This document shows, piece by piece, positions 14,647-23,981 of a stretch of 24,444 nt of DNA. The stretch is from Clostridia bacterium (lineage in GTDB: Bacteria > Bacillota_A > Clostridia > UMGS1883 > HGM11501). Every line of letters starts with the position of its first letter. The stretch's first letter is position 1. Both the position numbers and the translations under genes were made by a program. The stretch is from contig JAFXHP010000117.1 in NCBI GenBank assembly GCA_017536285.1, forward strand, positions 1 through 24,444, read 5' to 3'. The notes below the pieces were generated by a model, which had not been told where the DNA came from, ran no database searches, and saw nothing but the letters and a program-made list of their open reading frames with translations.

Positions 14647-14925
14647 ATGGCAACAAATAAAAAAGAAACAACAAAGGCAACAGAAGAAATTTTAGAAACA
14701 AAAGAAAACGATTACCTTAATGAAGAAGTTGAAATTACACTTCATAAGGACGACGGCAGATATAAGGATGATATTGTAGTTATTTTAAATGGTACAGCAA
14801 TGGTTGTTCCCAGAGGTAAGCAGGTTAAAATAAAGAGAAAATATGCAAAGATAATTGAGCAGTCACTTGGGCAGAAAGCTCTTGCGGCGGCAAAGATAAA
14901 CAGTCTATCGGGCAAGGAAGAATAA
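14647..14925 (+). CDS. Small head-associated protein
   Basis: A 92-residue protein with a flexible, charged first 25 residues and a compact domain: EVEITLHKDDGRYKDDIVV, then LNGTAMVVPRGKQVKIKRKY. Small proteins with an N-G-x-x-x-x-V-x-R-G-K-x-V pattern often follow capsid genes in Firmicutes phages. I cannot assign a role, though a capsid decoration or stabilising protein is plausible. AAAGGAGAG precedes the ATG. Confidence 0.6.
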   Translation: MATNKKETTKATEEILETKENDYLNEEVEITLHKDDGRYKDDIVVILNGTAMVVPRGKQVKIKRKYAKIIEQSLGQKALAAAKINSLSGKEE

Positions 14926-14937
14926 AACATGTGATAG

Positions 14938-15038
14938 CAGCGGGGAGCGGAGCCAAGATGAAAATAGAATACAGAATAACCCGAAAACAGCAGGCGTTTA
15001 TTAATGCCGAGGAGGACGAAGTTTTGTATGGCGGAGCC
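14938..15038 (+). repeat. Direct repeat of the terminase 5' end, copy 1
   Basis: These 101 bases are identical to 15078-15178 and hold the upstream CAGCGGGGAGCGGAGCCAAG and the first 27 terminase codons. The 39 bases between the copies (15039-15077) continue from GCC as TTGAGCGAGGGAGGAGCGAC and end in GACGAGAA. They resemble the right half of palindromic element A (GCCTTGAGCGAGGGAGCGAC ... ATAACAGCGGGG). Confidence 0.85.
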
Positions 15039-15101
15039 TTGAGCGAGGGAGGAGCGACCGAAGGAAAGCGACGAGAACAGCGGGGAGCGGAGCCAAGATG
15101 A
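14958..15101 (+). pseudogene. Truncated duplicate of the terminase start
   Basis: A 47-codon frame copies the first 27 terminase residues up to LYGGA, just short of the rest of the ATP-binding loop. It then reads through the element A-like linker and stops at TGA (15099-15101), which overlaps the ATG of the full terminase as ATGA. It cannot be a working ATPase. It could still be translated and couple ribosomes onto the real gene. Confidence 0.75.
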
Positions 15102-16513
15102 AAATAGAATACAGAATAACCCGAAAACAGCAGGCGTTTATTAATGCCGAGGAGGACGAAGTTTTGTATGGCGGAGCCGCAGGTGGAGGAAAGAGTTACG
15201 GGCAGATTATTGATGCTTTTCTTAAGGCACTTAAGTATCCCGGCATAAAGCAGATAATTTTCCGTAATTCTTACCCCGAACTTAACCGTTCTATTATACT
15301 TACTGCTCAGGCTATACTTCCGAAAGAACTTTATTCCTATTCTTCGGTTGGCCATAAAATGAACTTTGTAAACGGCTCTCTTATAGAGTTTGGATTCCTT
15401 GCTTCCGACTCGGATGTTTCAGGCTATCAGTCGGCGGAGTATGACATTATACGTTTTGACGAGCTTACGCATTTTACAGAATATCAATATAAATATATGC
15501 GAAGCAGACTAAGAGGAGCAAATAAGTTTCCTAAGCAGATTAAATCATCTACCAACCCGGGAGGAAGAGGGCATGGGTGGGTAAAAGAAATGTTTATAAC
15601 TCCGAAAAAACCGGGAAAAAGATTTGAGCGGGATGGGACAAGCTTCCTTTTTATCCCGGCAACGGTTACGGAAAATAAATTCCTTATGGAAAATGATCCA
15701 GGCTACATAAAAAGACTTGAGAGCTTGCCGCTGCATGAAAAAAAGGCCCTCTTATACGGAGAATGGGATATTTTTGACGGTCAGTTTTTCTCCGAATTCA
15801 AAAATGTTCCGATGCATTACGATGACAGGAAAGGAACGCACATTATTACACCGTTTACACCTCCTCCGGAATGGACGATATACAGAAGTTTTGACTTTGG
15901 GTATGCCCGTCCGTTTTCTGTGGGATGGTGGGCGATTGACTATGACGGCAGATTATATCGCATAATGGAACTTTATGGTTGTGCAAAGGACAGCAGCGGA
16001 GCAGTTATGGCCAATACCGGTGTTAAGTGGACTCCGGAAAAGATATTCGCAAGAGTTTCTGAAACGGAAAAAAGCCACCCCTGGCTAAAAGGGAAGGATA
16101 TTTTCGGAGTTGCAGATCCATCCATTTGGGATAAATCGAGAGGAACAAGCGTTGCCGATGTGGCAGAAAGCTTTGGAGTTTATTTTGATAAGGGAGACAA
16201 CAACCGTCTTCCCGGATGGATGCAGGTGCATTACAGAATGCAGTTTGACGAAAACAATATTCCGATGATGTATGTGTTTTCAAACTGCGAAGGATTTATA
16301 AGAACGATGCCGTCATTGGTGTTTTCTAAAAACAATCCTGAAGATCTGGATACGGAAGGCGAAGATCACATAGCCGATGAGGTGCGCTATATGTGTATGG
16401 CACACCCCATCGCCCCCGTTTCGGGGACCTGCGTGGAGGTGAAAATGTTTGATCCGCTTTCCGATAACCGCAAAATAGGTCAGTATAATTTTTTTATGAA
16501 AAAATATAATTAA
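15098..16513 (+). CDS. terL: Phage terminase large subunit
   Basis: A 471-residue DNA-packaging motor. The ATPase domain has Walker A GGAAGGGKS (25-33, K32) and Walker B IIRFDE (D121, E122). The C-terminal RNase H-like nuclease domain has D266 in SFDFGYA, D340 in VADPS and D427/E428 in IADEVR, so both activities look intact. It should dock on the portal, whose gene follows after 23 bases. Its ribosome binding region (GGAG in AGCGGAGCCAAG) is part of the duplicated, element-like sequence and is weaker than those of neighbouring genes. No small terminase gene is visible nearby. Confidence 0.93.
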   Translation: MKIEYRITRKQQAFINAEEDEVLYGGAAGGGKSYGQIIDAFLKALKYPGIKQIIFRNSYPELNRSIILTAQAILPKELYSYSSVGHKMNFVNGSLIEFGFLASDSDVSGYQSAEYDIIRFDELTHFTEYQYKYMRSRLRGANKFPKQIKSSTNPGGRGHGWVKEMFITPKKPGKRFERDGTSFLFIPATVTENKFLMENDPGYIKRLESLPLHEKKALLYGEWDIFDGQFFSEFKNVPMHYDDRKGTHIITPFTPPPEWTIYRSFDFGYARPFSVGWWAIDYDGRLYRIMELYGCAKDSSGAVMANTGVKWTPEKIFARVSETEKSHPWLKGKDIFGVADPSIWDKSRGTSVADVAESFGVYFDKGDNNRLPGWMQVHYRMQFDENNIPMMYVFSNCEGFIRTMPSLVFSKNNPEDLDTEGEDHIADEVRYMCMAHPIAPVSGTCVEVKMFDPLSDNRKIGQYNFFMKKYN

Positions 16514-16536
16514 GCATAATTGCAGAAAGGAGCTTT

Positions 16537-18414
16537 ATGCAGAAAAAAACGAAAATGAATGAAAAAATATCTGTGGCAAAGGGTATTTTGGAAAGATATA
16601 AACAGGGAAAGGCTAATCTTGAAGCAAGAATAGTTGAAGAAGAAAAAGCCTGGCGTTTGCAGATGTGGAGAGAAAAGGATGAAGAAACAGGGATTATGCC
16701 TTCAAGCTCTGCCTATATGTGGAACGCCGTAGTAAATAAGCATGCGGATATGATGGATAACTATCCTATTCCTGCATTTTTACCCAGAGAGCAGTCGGAC
16801 AAGGAAGAGGCATCGCTGCTTAGTGATATTGTCCCTGCCATACTGGAGCGTTCGGATTTTGAAGATACATATTCATCCGCACTCTGGTATAAGCTCAAAC
16901 ACGGCACCAGCTGTTACGGAGTATTCTGGGATCCAATGGCAGATGGAGGGATTGGAGATATATCTGTAAAGAACATTGATTTGCTCCGTGTTTTCTGGGA
17001 TCCTACAGCGGCGGATGTACAAAGTAGTTCTAATTTATTTATATGTGCGGCAGTAGACACGGAAACGCTTAAGGAAGAATATCCTGATGCTGAGATAACA
17101 GGAGAAAGGGTTAACCTTACCGAGTATGAAAAGGACGATAATGTGGACAGAAGCAATCAGAGCCTGGTTGTGGACTGGTACTATAAGAAGAACATAAACG
17201 GAAAGAAAGTTTTGCATTACTGCAAGTTTACCGGGGAAACTCTTCTTTATTCGTCGGAGGAAGATTCGTCATATAAGGAGCGTGGATACTACGATCACGG
17301 CATGTATCCGGTCGTATTTGACACTCTTTATCCTGAAGAGGATCAGGCAACAGGCTATGGCGTTATAAGTGTGACAAAGGATACGCAGAGCTATATTGAC
17401 TGTCTGGATGCTCTTTTGATGAATTACACAAAAAAAGCAACTAACCCCAGATGGTTCAAGAAAAAAGATGTGGGAATAAATGAATCTGAGTTTGCTGACT
17501 GGTCGAAGCCTTTTGTATCGGTTGCAGGGGATATAACAGAAGAAAGATTTCAGCAGATACACTTAAATCCCGTAAACGGAATTTACAATAAGCTTCTGGA
17601 AAGAAAGATCGGCGAGCTTAAGGAAACCATTGGAAACAGAGATGTTAATTCGGGTGGAATTCTTTCCGGCGTAACAAGCGGTGCGGCCATTGCAACACTA
17701 CAAGAGGCCGGAAACAAAACCAGCCGTGACGCAATTAAAACCAGTTATCGTGCTTATGTTAAGGTTGTGAGAATGGTAATTGAGCTTATAAGGCAGTTCT
17801 ACACCACTGAGCGAACATTCCGAATTGTGAAACCAAATGAAGGAGAAAGGTTCGTGTCCTATTCCAATAAGGGAATTGCTCTTCAGGAGATAAGGGACGG
17901 CGAAGGGAATGTAATGACAGATGCAGATGGCACTGTACTTAAAAGACAGCCTGTTTTTGACATAAGTGTAAAGGCACAAAAAACAAATCCCTATTCAAAG
18001 CTCAGCCAGAATGAAACTGCAGGAAACTTATATAAAATGGGAATTTTTAATCCAAACAATGCCCAGCAGGCAACAATAATGCTTTCTATGATGGACTTCG
18101 AGGGAAAGAATGAAATTATGGCAAAAATATCCGAAGGCCAGACGTTTAACGAAAAAATAAAAAAGCTTGAGACAGAAATAAAACAGCTTACAGGATTTAT
18201 TGCTCAGCTTCGAACAGGTAAAGCAGGAACGGTAAAGGTGGCGGATAACACGGCGAAAACTCAAGCGTTTTCTCAAACGCCCGTTTCTTTTAAGGGTGGA
18301 AGCACAAATAATGGAAATCCTGTCAAAGTTGCTTCAGAAGGTGCTGAAAAAGCTGCACTTAATGATTATGGTAAAGCTTTGGTGGAAAGAGCTAACAATA
18401 TAAAGGGGGATTAA
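16537..18414 (+). CDS. Phage portal protein
   Basis: A 625-residue portal protein, which forms the dodecameric channel for DNA packaging and exit. NKHADMMDNYPIPAFLPRE near residue 65, the wing-like middle (LRVFWDPTA), SVTKDTQSYIDCLDALLMNY and the SGAAIATLQEAGNKTSRD helix are typical of portals paired with N4-gp56 capsids. The C-terminal 100 residues are a coiled-coil region (KIKKLETEIKQLTGFIAQL) and a flexible tail. AAAGGAG precedes the ATG. Three bases separate it from the next gene. Confidence 0.88.
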   Translation: MQKKTKMNEKISVAKGILERYKQGKANLEARIVEEEKAWRLQMWREKDEETGIMPSSSAYMWNAVVNKHADMMDNYPIPAFLPREQSDKEEASLLSDIVPAILERSDFEDTYSSALWYKLKHGTSCYGVFWDPMADGGIGDISVKNIDLLRVFWDPTAADVQSSSNLFICAAVDTETLKEEYPDAEITGERVNLTEYEKDDNVDRSNQSLVVDWYYKKNINGKKVLHYCKFTGETLLYSSEEDSSYKERGYYDHGMYPVVFDTLYPEEDQATGYGVISVTKDTQSYIDCLDALLMNYTKKATNPRWFKKKDVGINESEFADWSKPFVSVAGDITEERFQQIHLNPVNGIYNKLLERKIGELKETIGNRDVNSGGILSGVTSGAAIATLQEAGNKTSRDAIKTSYRAYVKVVRMVIELIRQFYTTERTFRIVKPNEGERFVSYSNKGIALQEIRDGEGNVMTDADGTVLKRQPVFDISVKAQKTNPYSKLSQNETAGNLYKMGIFNPNNAQQATIMLSMMDFEGKNEIMAKISEGQTFNEKIKKLETEIKQLTGFIAQLRTGKAGTVKVADNTAKTQAFSQTPVSFKGGSTNNGNPVKVASEGAEKAALNDYGKALVERANNIKGD

Positions 18415-18417
18415 AAT

Positions 18418-19947
18418 ATGGCATACGGAAATATTAAGACTGTTTATGAAAGCGTAAAAAATATGGAAAAGAATGAAGAAGAAAAGCTTTTCAAAGACAT
18501 AAATATAAATGATATTTTTAATAAGACTAGTTCTGCTATGAAAAAAGCAGCAGGCGATACCGAAAATAATAATGAAGAGAAAGCTAATGGCGAAGTGTAT
18601 TATGACACCGACGGAAAGATGAGAGTTTCCGGTGCGGGAGAGGACAGTGCAGCGTACGCCCATGCAGGGAATCGTGACAAGAGCAATACCACCAAGGGCG
18701 AAGAAAACTACAGAACGATGGAATTTGAATATGACTTAAACGAAGATCCTTTATATCAGCAATATCTCGCATCAGCCAAGAGAAACGGAAAGTCGGCAAT
18801 GACAGATACCATTGCCAAAACTGCCGCACAAACAGGCGGCATTGCCGGAAGCTACGCTGTGGCGGCAGGAGCCGAAAGCTATAACGACTATATGGAGGAA
18901 CTTAATGACGTCATTCCGGAACTTGAACAGCTTGCGTATGATAAATACCAGGACGAGCTTGAAAGGAATTTTCAAATTGCGGAAATGGATGAAGAGGATA
19001 AATGGGAAGAAGGGGAACTTAATTCCATTTTGCAAAAAGCACAGGATTACGGGGCGGATTCTCTTACATCCGATGAAAGAGAGATACTTTATTCAAGCGG
19101 AGAATACTGGATTGCAGACGGAAGTGTGTATGGACCGGAAGGAAAACTGGCCAGCGAAAACAGGGGATTTACTTCTGCATATGACAATTATGATGCATAT
19201 GGCTGGGATAATATAAGCGAAGAAGACAAGGATATTCTTAATGCCAATGGGTTCAGATACAATGCAGAAACAGACAGACTGGAAAAGGGTGGTGCAGAGT
19301 ATCCATGGAGAGGAGAAGAGTCAACAGACGAGCTTGTCGCCAGATATAAGGCGGGAGAAGAATTGACCGCTTCGGAAAAGATGCGTATTGAAGATAGCGG
19401 AGAATATGTATTTAAAAACGGGCTCCTTTACAAGGATGGCAAAATAGTGGAAAAGTCATATATGCAGTATGATGAATTACAGCTTGCGTATAATGACTAT
19501 GAGAGCAACGGATGGGACGAGATGGAACCGGAAAATCAGCTTGTGCTTCAGGAATACGGATATAAGTATGACGATCTATCGGGCATGATATTTGATGAAA
19601 ACGGCTATTATCGCTGGGGCGGAAGTACTCCTTATGACAGAGCGATGACAAATTATCTTGCAGGAAACGAACTTGAGGAGGATGATATACTGCTTCTTAT
19701 AAATAATGGCTATGACTATGAAAACGGCACACTTTATTATGACGGTACAGCTATAACAAAAACTTACAGCGGAGAGGAAACCGGTGACTTGAGTGCGGCA
19801 ATGAGTGCCGTTATCATATCCAATCAGAGTGGCAGGGCACTTTCTAATAAATACATAGATATTCTTGCGGATTACGGATTTCAATATAACGACAGTAAAA
19901 ACGAATGGGTACAAAAGGATACCGGAGTTTCTCTGTTTGACTATTAA
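18418..19947 (+). CDS. Putative internal (ejection) virion protein
   Basis: A 509-residue protein without a signal peptide. Residues 100-185 hold EYDLNEDPLYQQYLASAKRN, AMTDTIAKTAAQTGGIAGSY and LNDVIPELEQLAYDKYQDEL. This set of motifs recurs in proteins after the portal gene of Firmicutes phages and suggests a helical internal head protein. Residues 210-505 contain about four diverged repeats in the style of S-GEYW-x-G-x-LY-x-G and Y-x-YD/N-x-x-G, each preceded by a Y-x-a-G-E/N-x-L-x-x-D/E helix. Its role in DNA ejection is inferred from position. The next gene starts 40 bases later. Confidence 0.65.
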   Translation: MAYGNIKTVYESVKNMEKNEEEKLFKDININDIFNKTSSAMKKAAGDTENNNEEKANGEVYYDTDGKMRVSGAGEDSAAYAHAGNRDKSNTTKGEENYRTMEFEYDLNEDPLYQQYLASAKRNGKSAMTDTIAKTAAQTGGIAGSYAVAAGAESYNDYMEELNDVIPELEQLAYDKYQDELERNFQIAEMDEEDKWEEGELNSILQKAQDYGADSLTSDEREILYSSGEYWIADGSVYGPEGKLASENRGFTSAYDNYDAYGWDNISEEDKDILNANGFRYNAETDRLEKGGAEYPWRGEESTDELVARYKAGEELTASEKMRIEDSGEYVFKNGLLYKDGKIVEKSYMQYDELQLAYNDYESNGWDEMEPENQLVLQEYGYKYDDLSGMIFDENGYYRWGGSTPYDRAMTNYLAGNELEEDDILLLINNGYDYENGTLYYDGTAITKTYSGEETGDLSAAMSAVIISNQSGRALSNKYIDILADYGFQYNDSKNEWVQKDTGVSLFDY

Positions 19948-19987
19948 GAATAAAGCTTAAGCTGTGCAAGGAGGGGAATTTCTTAAT

Positions 19988-22900
19988 ATGGGTATAAAAG
20001 TCAGAACAGAGGATTATACGGAAGGGGACAAAAGACGAAAAAGCAATTCTGCGTATGAAAAGGAAACTGCAGAAGAAAAATCTCCGTGGAAAAGGTCATA
20101 CTCCGATGTATTTAATGTTCCTGTTACGGTTAAAAGTAATAAGACAAGCAACAGCGATGAGACAAAAAAAGAACAGGATATTACATACATCCCATCGGAA
20201 AAGGGATTTGAGGAAAAGTATGCGGGAAAAAGCTATGCCGAATTAGGAAACGAGGCGGCAACAATTACTGCAGACTATCTCACGGGAGTAAGAAGCGACA
20301 TAGACTATGACGAAATAAACTGGCTTAACGAAATGTCAAAGCTAAATGCCCCGGAAGAGGTAAAACAGTATCACGCAGAAAAAGAAAAGGAGCTTGCAAG
20401 AAATCAGGAAGAAAAAAGAAAAGCGAGGCTTGAAAAGCGATACGGAACAAGCACTCCCACGACAGAAGATATTGTTTCGCAAGCTACGGCAATTAAGAGC
20501 CATGAGACCGATGCTGATGTTGGAGGATACCTTTATAGGGCGATTAAAGACGAAGTCATAACAGCAGAAGAAGCTGATGACACATATAAAAATCTTACAG
20601 GCAGTGAAGGCGGACTTGCCGACGACAGTACAAAAAACTATGTGAAGAGCTTTTACTCTAAAGGAACAAGCGGAGTAAGTGACGAAGAGCGGAAGGCAAA
20701 GCTGATTGAGCTTAAAAAAGCCACCCCTTATGAGGATTTGTATGATGCTGAAACAGAAGCGAACTATGAAAAGAAGTATAAAAATAAGACGTATCAGCAA
20801 AACAATGATGCCGCCAATGATGTGTATGCAAAATATGTGGAATCAGGATTTGACCCTAAATACAGGCAGGAATATGATTGGCTGGTTCACAAGGCAGAAG
20901 AGCTAAGACCCTATGAACTTGACGAGGAATTTGCTGAGTTTTATACAGAAAAAGTAGTCAACGATGACGGCTATAGTGAATACAATGACGCAAAATTATT
21001 CCTTGATGCATATAGCGGACTTCCGGAAAGAGCAGAATACTGGAGCGAAGCGGAGAAAGAGGAGAATGGTTGGCATTTAGAAAAGTATAACAGCTCAAAG
21101 GAGATTGTGGAAAATTATAGCGGGAATCTGCAAAAATATTCATCCAGGATAAAGGAACTTGAAGAAAATGCATACTACAAAAAAGAGCTTGAGGAAATAG
21201 AAAAAGAAATCGAAAAGCATAAAAATAAAAAATATGACGGAATTTTTGCTACAATATATCTTAACTATCTTGTTTCGGATTTGAATATAGAGAAAAACAA
21301 AAAGGGAAATGATTATGCCAAAAGCGGAAAAGCATATGAATTTGCCTTGGCTGCAAAATATGATGAACTGATAGGAAATATAGTCAGCAATAACGAAGAG
21401 CAGATGGAGGGCAGTAATGCACTTGAAGAACTTCTTGCAAGTGGAGCATCATATTTGCCACAGGGAATAGAGCAAGCAAAAACAGCACTTCCGTATATGA
21501 TTGTCGGAGTAGCGTTAACCGGTTCGCTTAGCGGAATAAAGGCAGGATATGTTGCCGGCAGTATGCAATTTTCTTACGAGCAGACAATGGGAAGCACAAT
21601 ATATGAGCTTACTGAAATGGGACTTTCCTTTGAAGATGCCAAAAGGCTGGCAAATAATTCCGCTTTCGCTTCAAGTATGATAGAAGGTATTGACAGCGTG
21701 ATAGATGTAATAACATGGGGAAGAGGTAAAATCGGGAAAATAACGTTAGAAGGGGCAAAGAAGATAGCCACTCCCGTAATAAAGAAGCTCGGATTGAAAA
21801 ATATCGTAAAGCTTGGATTGAACAAGCTCGTGAAAAGCAAGGGAAACGAAATGCTGTTAAAGCTTGGGCTTAGTAAAACGGCTGTGAAAGTCATAAACGG
21901 CATAGCAGGTTTAGGTGAAAGTATGCTGAAGGATATGGCAGGAGAATTCGGAGAAGAGTTTATGCAAAGCGGCATACAGGAAAAGGTTATAAATCATGCT
22001 GAAAATATATTGGCAGGTAATGAAAACTCGGAGGATTTAACGGCTTTTGACTTATTTTTGGACGCATTTGATTTCGGCTCTTATGAAAATGATGAACTGG
22101 CCAATATGACAGCTGCCGGTATTGAAGGAGCAAAAACTTCACTTGCGTTGGGATTAGGAAGGGCTGGAGCGAGCATGACGATACAATCTGTCTCGTCTGC
22201 ATTAAGTAAAACAAAAATAGGAAGTATAATAACCGAAGGCGGAAAAACGAATGAATTGATAGAGTACGCAAAGTCAATGCCAAAGGAAACCGAGACAAGG
22301 CAAAAGGTAAATAAGCTTGTGGAAAAGGCGGAATCCGGGAAAAAGGTCACAAATGCCGATGTCGGAGAGCTTGCGGTAACTATGTTTGAGGAAGGCACCA
22401 TAGATGCAGAGTCATATAACTGGCTTTTGGGAATGACCGAAACGAAAACCGTACAGCAGACAAGCCCGGAAGAAGCGGAAACTACATATTCCGATAACAT
22501 TAACGGCAAGTCAGAAGTGCAAGAGCAAGTGGAAACGACAGGGAAAAAGCTACAATATGCAGATATACTGGAAGAAGTGCGAAGAAACGGGACGGGCAGT
22601 GTTGAAAATATATATACAGGCGTATTAAGTAAACTGAGCGATACAAAGGTGCTTGGTGAACTACTTTCGATGAGTAAAACGGAAAGGGCGTTTGCATCTG
22701 CTGGAGCGAAAGGATATGACATTACAACAGCGGTAAATATGGCGAAAGAAGTGTCGCTTAAAGGAGGTCGGGAAGTTGAGGCGCTGGAATATGGCTTGTC
22801 TTTAAGGGGTAAAGGCTATGGCGAAGAGGTGGAAATTCTTGCCGACATAATAGAATATGGAGAGGCTAATCCCGACAGCGAAGTAAATGCACTTTTGTCC

Positions 22901-23476
22901 GAATTTGCCGAAGAGACGGCTGTTGACAAAACGGTAAATAAAGAGTATACTAAAGAACAACGAGATGCCGATATCCAGGCCTTTGTAAAAGGTGAAAAAG
23001 CTTTTGAGGAAGTTCTTGATGCCTATACCTATTTGTATGCAGAGTTGGTGAATAGTAATAAGGTGTGGAAATGGAGGAAAGCCATACCAGGGTATGGGAA
23101 TATAAGTAAAAAGCAGCGTAGACAGATTAAAGAAAGAGCTCAATCAGTTGGGCTAATTCCTAAAGTAGACATAAAAATTAGTTCTGATAGTAAACGCGGA
23201 TATGCCGATTTTTCATCTTCAAATTTAGTTAAAATTCGTTATAAATTACCTGAAAATATGTGGAAGTGGAATGATAGGCGTCAATTTGCTTGGTTGAATG
23301 AGCAAATCGGAGGGAAGATTCCAGGATATACTTGGCACCACTCTGAGACGCCTGGAGAGATGGAACTTGTTCCTACTGGAATACATCGTATTACTCCACA
23401 TCTCGGAGGGCGAAGTCCAGGGATGTGGGCATATATAGGAAAAAGCAGAAACGGAGGAAGAAAAAATGGAAATTAA
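19988..23476 (+). CDS. Large internal virion protein with C-terminal WHH nuclease toxin domain
   Basis: A 1162-residue protein, last of the virion genes. Residues 1-480 are charged and helical, with two related E-x-KY-x-x-KxY segments. About 489-720 is a hydrophobic, glycine-rich region (ALPYMIVGVALTGSLSG and later helices, then GEFGEEFMQSGI) like that of ejection or polyvalent proteins. About 780-1040 is a linker domain. The last 120 residues match HNH/Endo VII WHH toxins: W1116-H1117-H1118 in GYTWHH, MELVP, H1133 in GIHRI and H1138 in PHLGG. DNA from about 22346 is duplicated downstream. I chose ATG 19988 (AAGGAGGGG 11 bases upstream). The GTG at 19964 precedes the binding site. The final part is visibly richer in A/T codons than the rest, as expected of an exchanged module. 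Nuclease activity is inferred. Confidence 0.78.
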   Translation: MGIKVRTEDYTEGDKRRKSNSAYEKETAEEKSPWKRSYSDVFNVPVTVKSNKTSNSDETKKEQDITYIPSEKGFEEKYAGKSYAELGNEAATITADYLTGVRSDIDYDEINWLNEMSKLNAPEEVKQYHAEKEKELARNQEEKRKARLEKRYGTSTPTTEDIVSQATAIKSHETDADVGGYLYRAIKDEVITAEEADDTYKNLTGSEGGLADDSTKNYVKSFYSKGTSGVSDEERKAKLIELKKATPYEDLYDAETEANYEKKYKNKTYQQNNDAANDVYAKYVESGFDPKYRQEYDWLVHKAEELRPYELDEEFAEFYTEKVVNDDGYSEYNDAKLFLDAYSGLPERAEYWSEAEKEENGWHLEKYNSSKEIVENYSGNLQKYSSRIKELEENAYYKKELEEIEKEIEKHKNKKYDGIFATIYLNYLVSDLNIEKNKKGNDYAKSGKAYEFALAAKYDELIGNIVSNNEEQMEGSNALEELLASGASYLPQGIEQAKTALPYMIVGVALTGSLSGIKAGYVAGSMQFSYEQTMGSTIYELTEMGLSFEDAKRLANNSAFASSMIEGIDSVIDVITWGRGKIGKITLEGAKKIATPVIKKLGLKNIVKLGLNKLVKSKGNEMLLKLGLSKTAVKVINGIAGLGESMLKDMAGEFGEEFMQSGIQEKVINHAENILAGNENSEDLTAFDLFLDAFDFGSYENDELANMTAAGIEGAKTSLALGLGRAGASMTIQSVSSALSKTKIGSIITEGGKTNELIEYAKSMPKETETRQKVNKLVEKAESGKKVTNADVGELAVTMFEEGTIDAESYNWLLGMTETKTVQQTSPEEAETTYSDNINGKSEVQEQVETTGKKLQYADILEEVRRNGTGSVENIYTGVLSKLSDTKVLGELLSMSKTERAFASAGAKGYDITTAVNMAKEVSLKGGREVEALEYGLSLRGKGYGEEVEILADIIEYGEANPDSEVNALLSEFAEETAVDKTVNKEYTKEQRDADIQAFVKGEKAFEEVLDAYTYLYAELVNSNKVWKWRKAIPGYGNISKKQRRQIKERAQSVGLIPKVDIKISSDSKRGYADFSSSNLVKIRYKLPENMWKWNDRRQFAWLNEQIGGKIPGYTWHHSETPGEMELVPTGIHRITPHLGGRSPGMWAYIGKSRNGGRKNGN

Positions 23477-23939
23477 GAAGGAGTCAATAGTTTATCCTTT
23501 GCCTAATGCAAAACTTATAGAAGAAGAAGAGCGGTTTTGGCACATAAAATTGCCTAAAGACTATACGGATTTTATTATGAGTTATAATGGTGGCGAACCT
23601 ATACAAGATGCATTTGAATATGATGGATATGAGTATGGCATAGATAGGTTTTTGTGTATTTTAGATGATGTAGAAGAGTCAAACTATGGAGAATACGATA
23701 TCAGTGTTGTAGAGGAAGAAATCGGAGAAATGTTGACAGATAATGAAGACCTTATAGGGATTGAAGTATTGCCGATAGCTGAACTATATGGCGGAGATAT
23801 GGTTTGTCTTGATTTCAGAAAAAATCCGGATGCACCGACTGTTTGCATATGGGATAGTGAGAAATCAGATGAATTTGAACCGGTGACCTATGAGATTGCA
23901 AAATCATTCACGGAATTTTGCTCAATGCTTTATGAATGA
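23466..23939 (+). CDS. SMI1/KNR4 (SUKH) family immunity protein
   Basis: A 157-residue acidic protein with the SUKH fold signature: FWHIKLPKDYTDFIMSYNGG near residues 23-42, an aromatic middle with I-D-R-F-L, a segment ending LPIAELYGGDMVCLDF, and the closing VCIWDSE plus a helix S-FTEFCSMLY. Proteins of this family bind and block toxin domains in polymorphic toxin systems. Its gene overlaps the toxin gene by 11 bases and its GGAGG site lies within the toxin coding sequence, so the two are translationally coupled, as expected of a toxin and its antidote. It is AT-rich like the toxin domain. Confidence 0.85.
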   Translation: MEIKKESIVYPLPNAKLIEEEERFWHIKLPKDYTDFIMSYNGGEPIQDAFEYDGYEYGIDRFLCILDDVEESNYGEYDISVVEEEIGEMLTDNEDLIGIEVLPIAELYGGDMVCLDFRKNPDAPTVCIWDSEKSDEFEPVTYEIAKSFTEFCSMLYE

Positions 23940-23981
23940 TATTATTCAACATTAGTTTAGCGGCTTATTCTATTATTAGTT

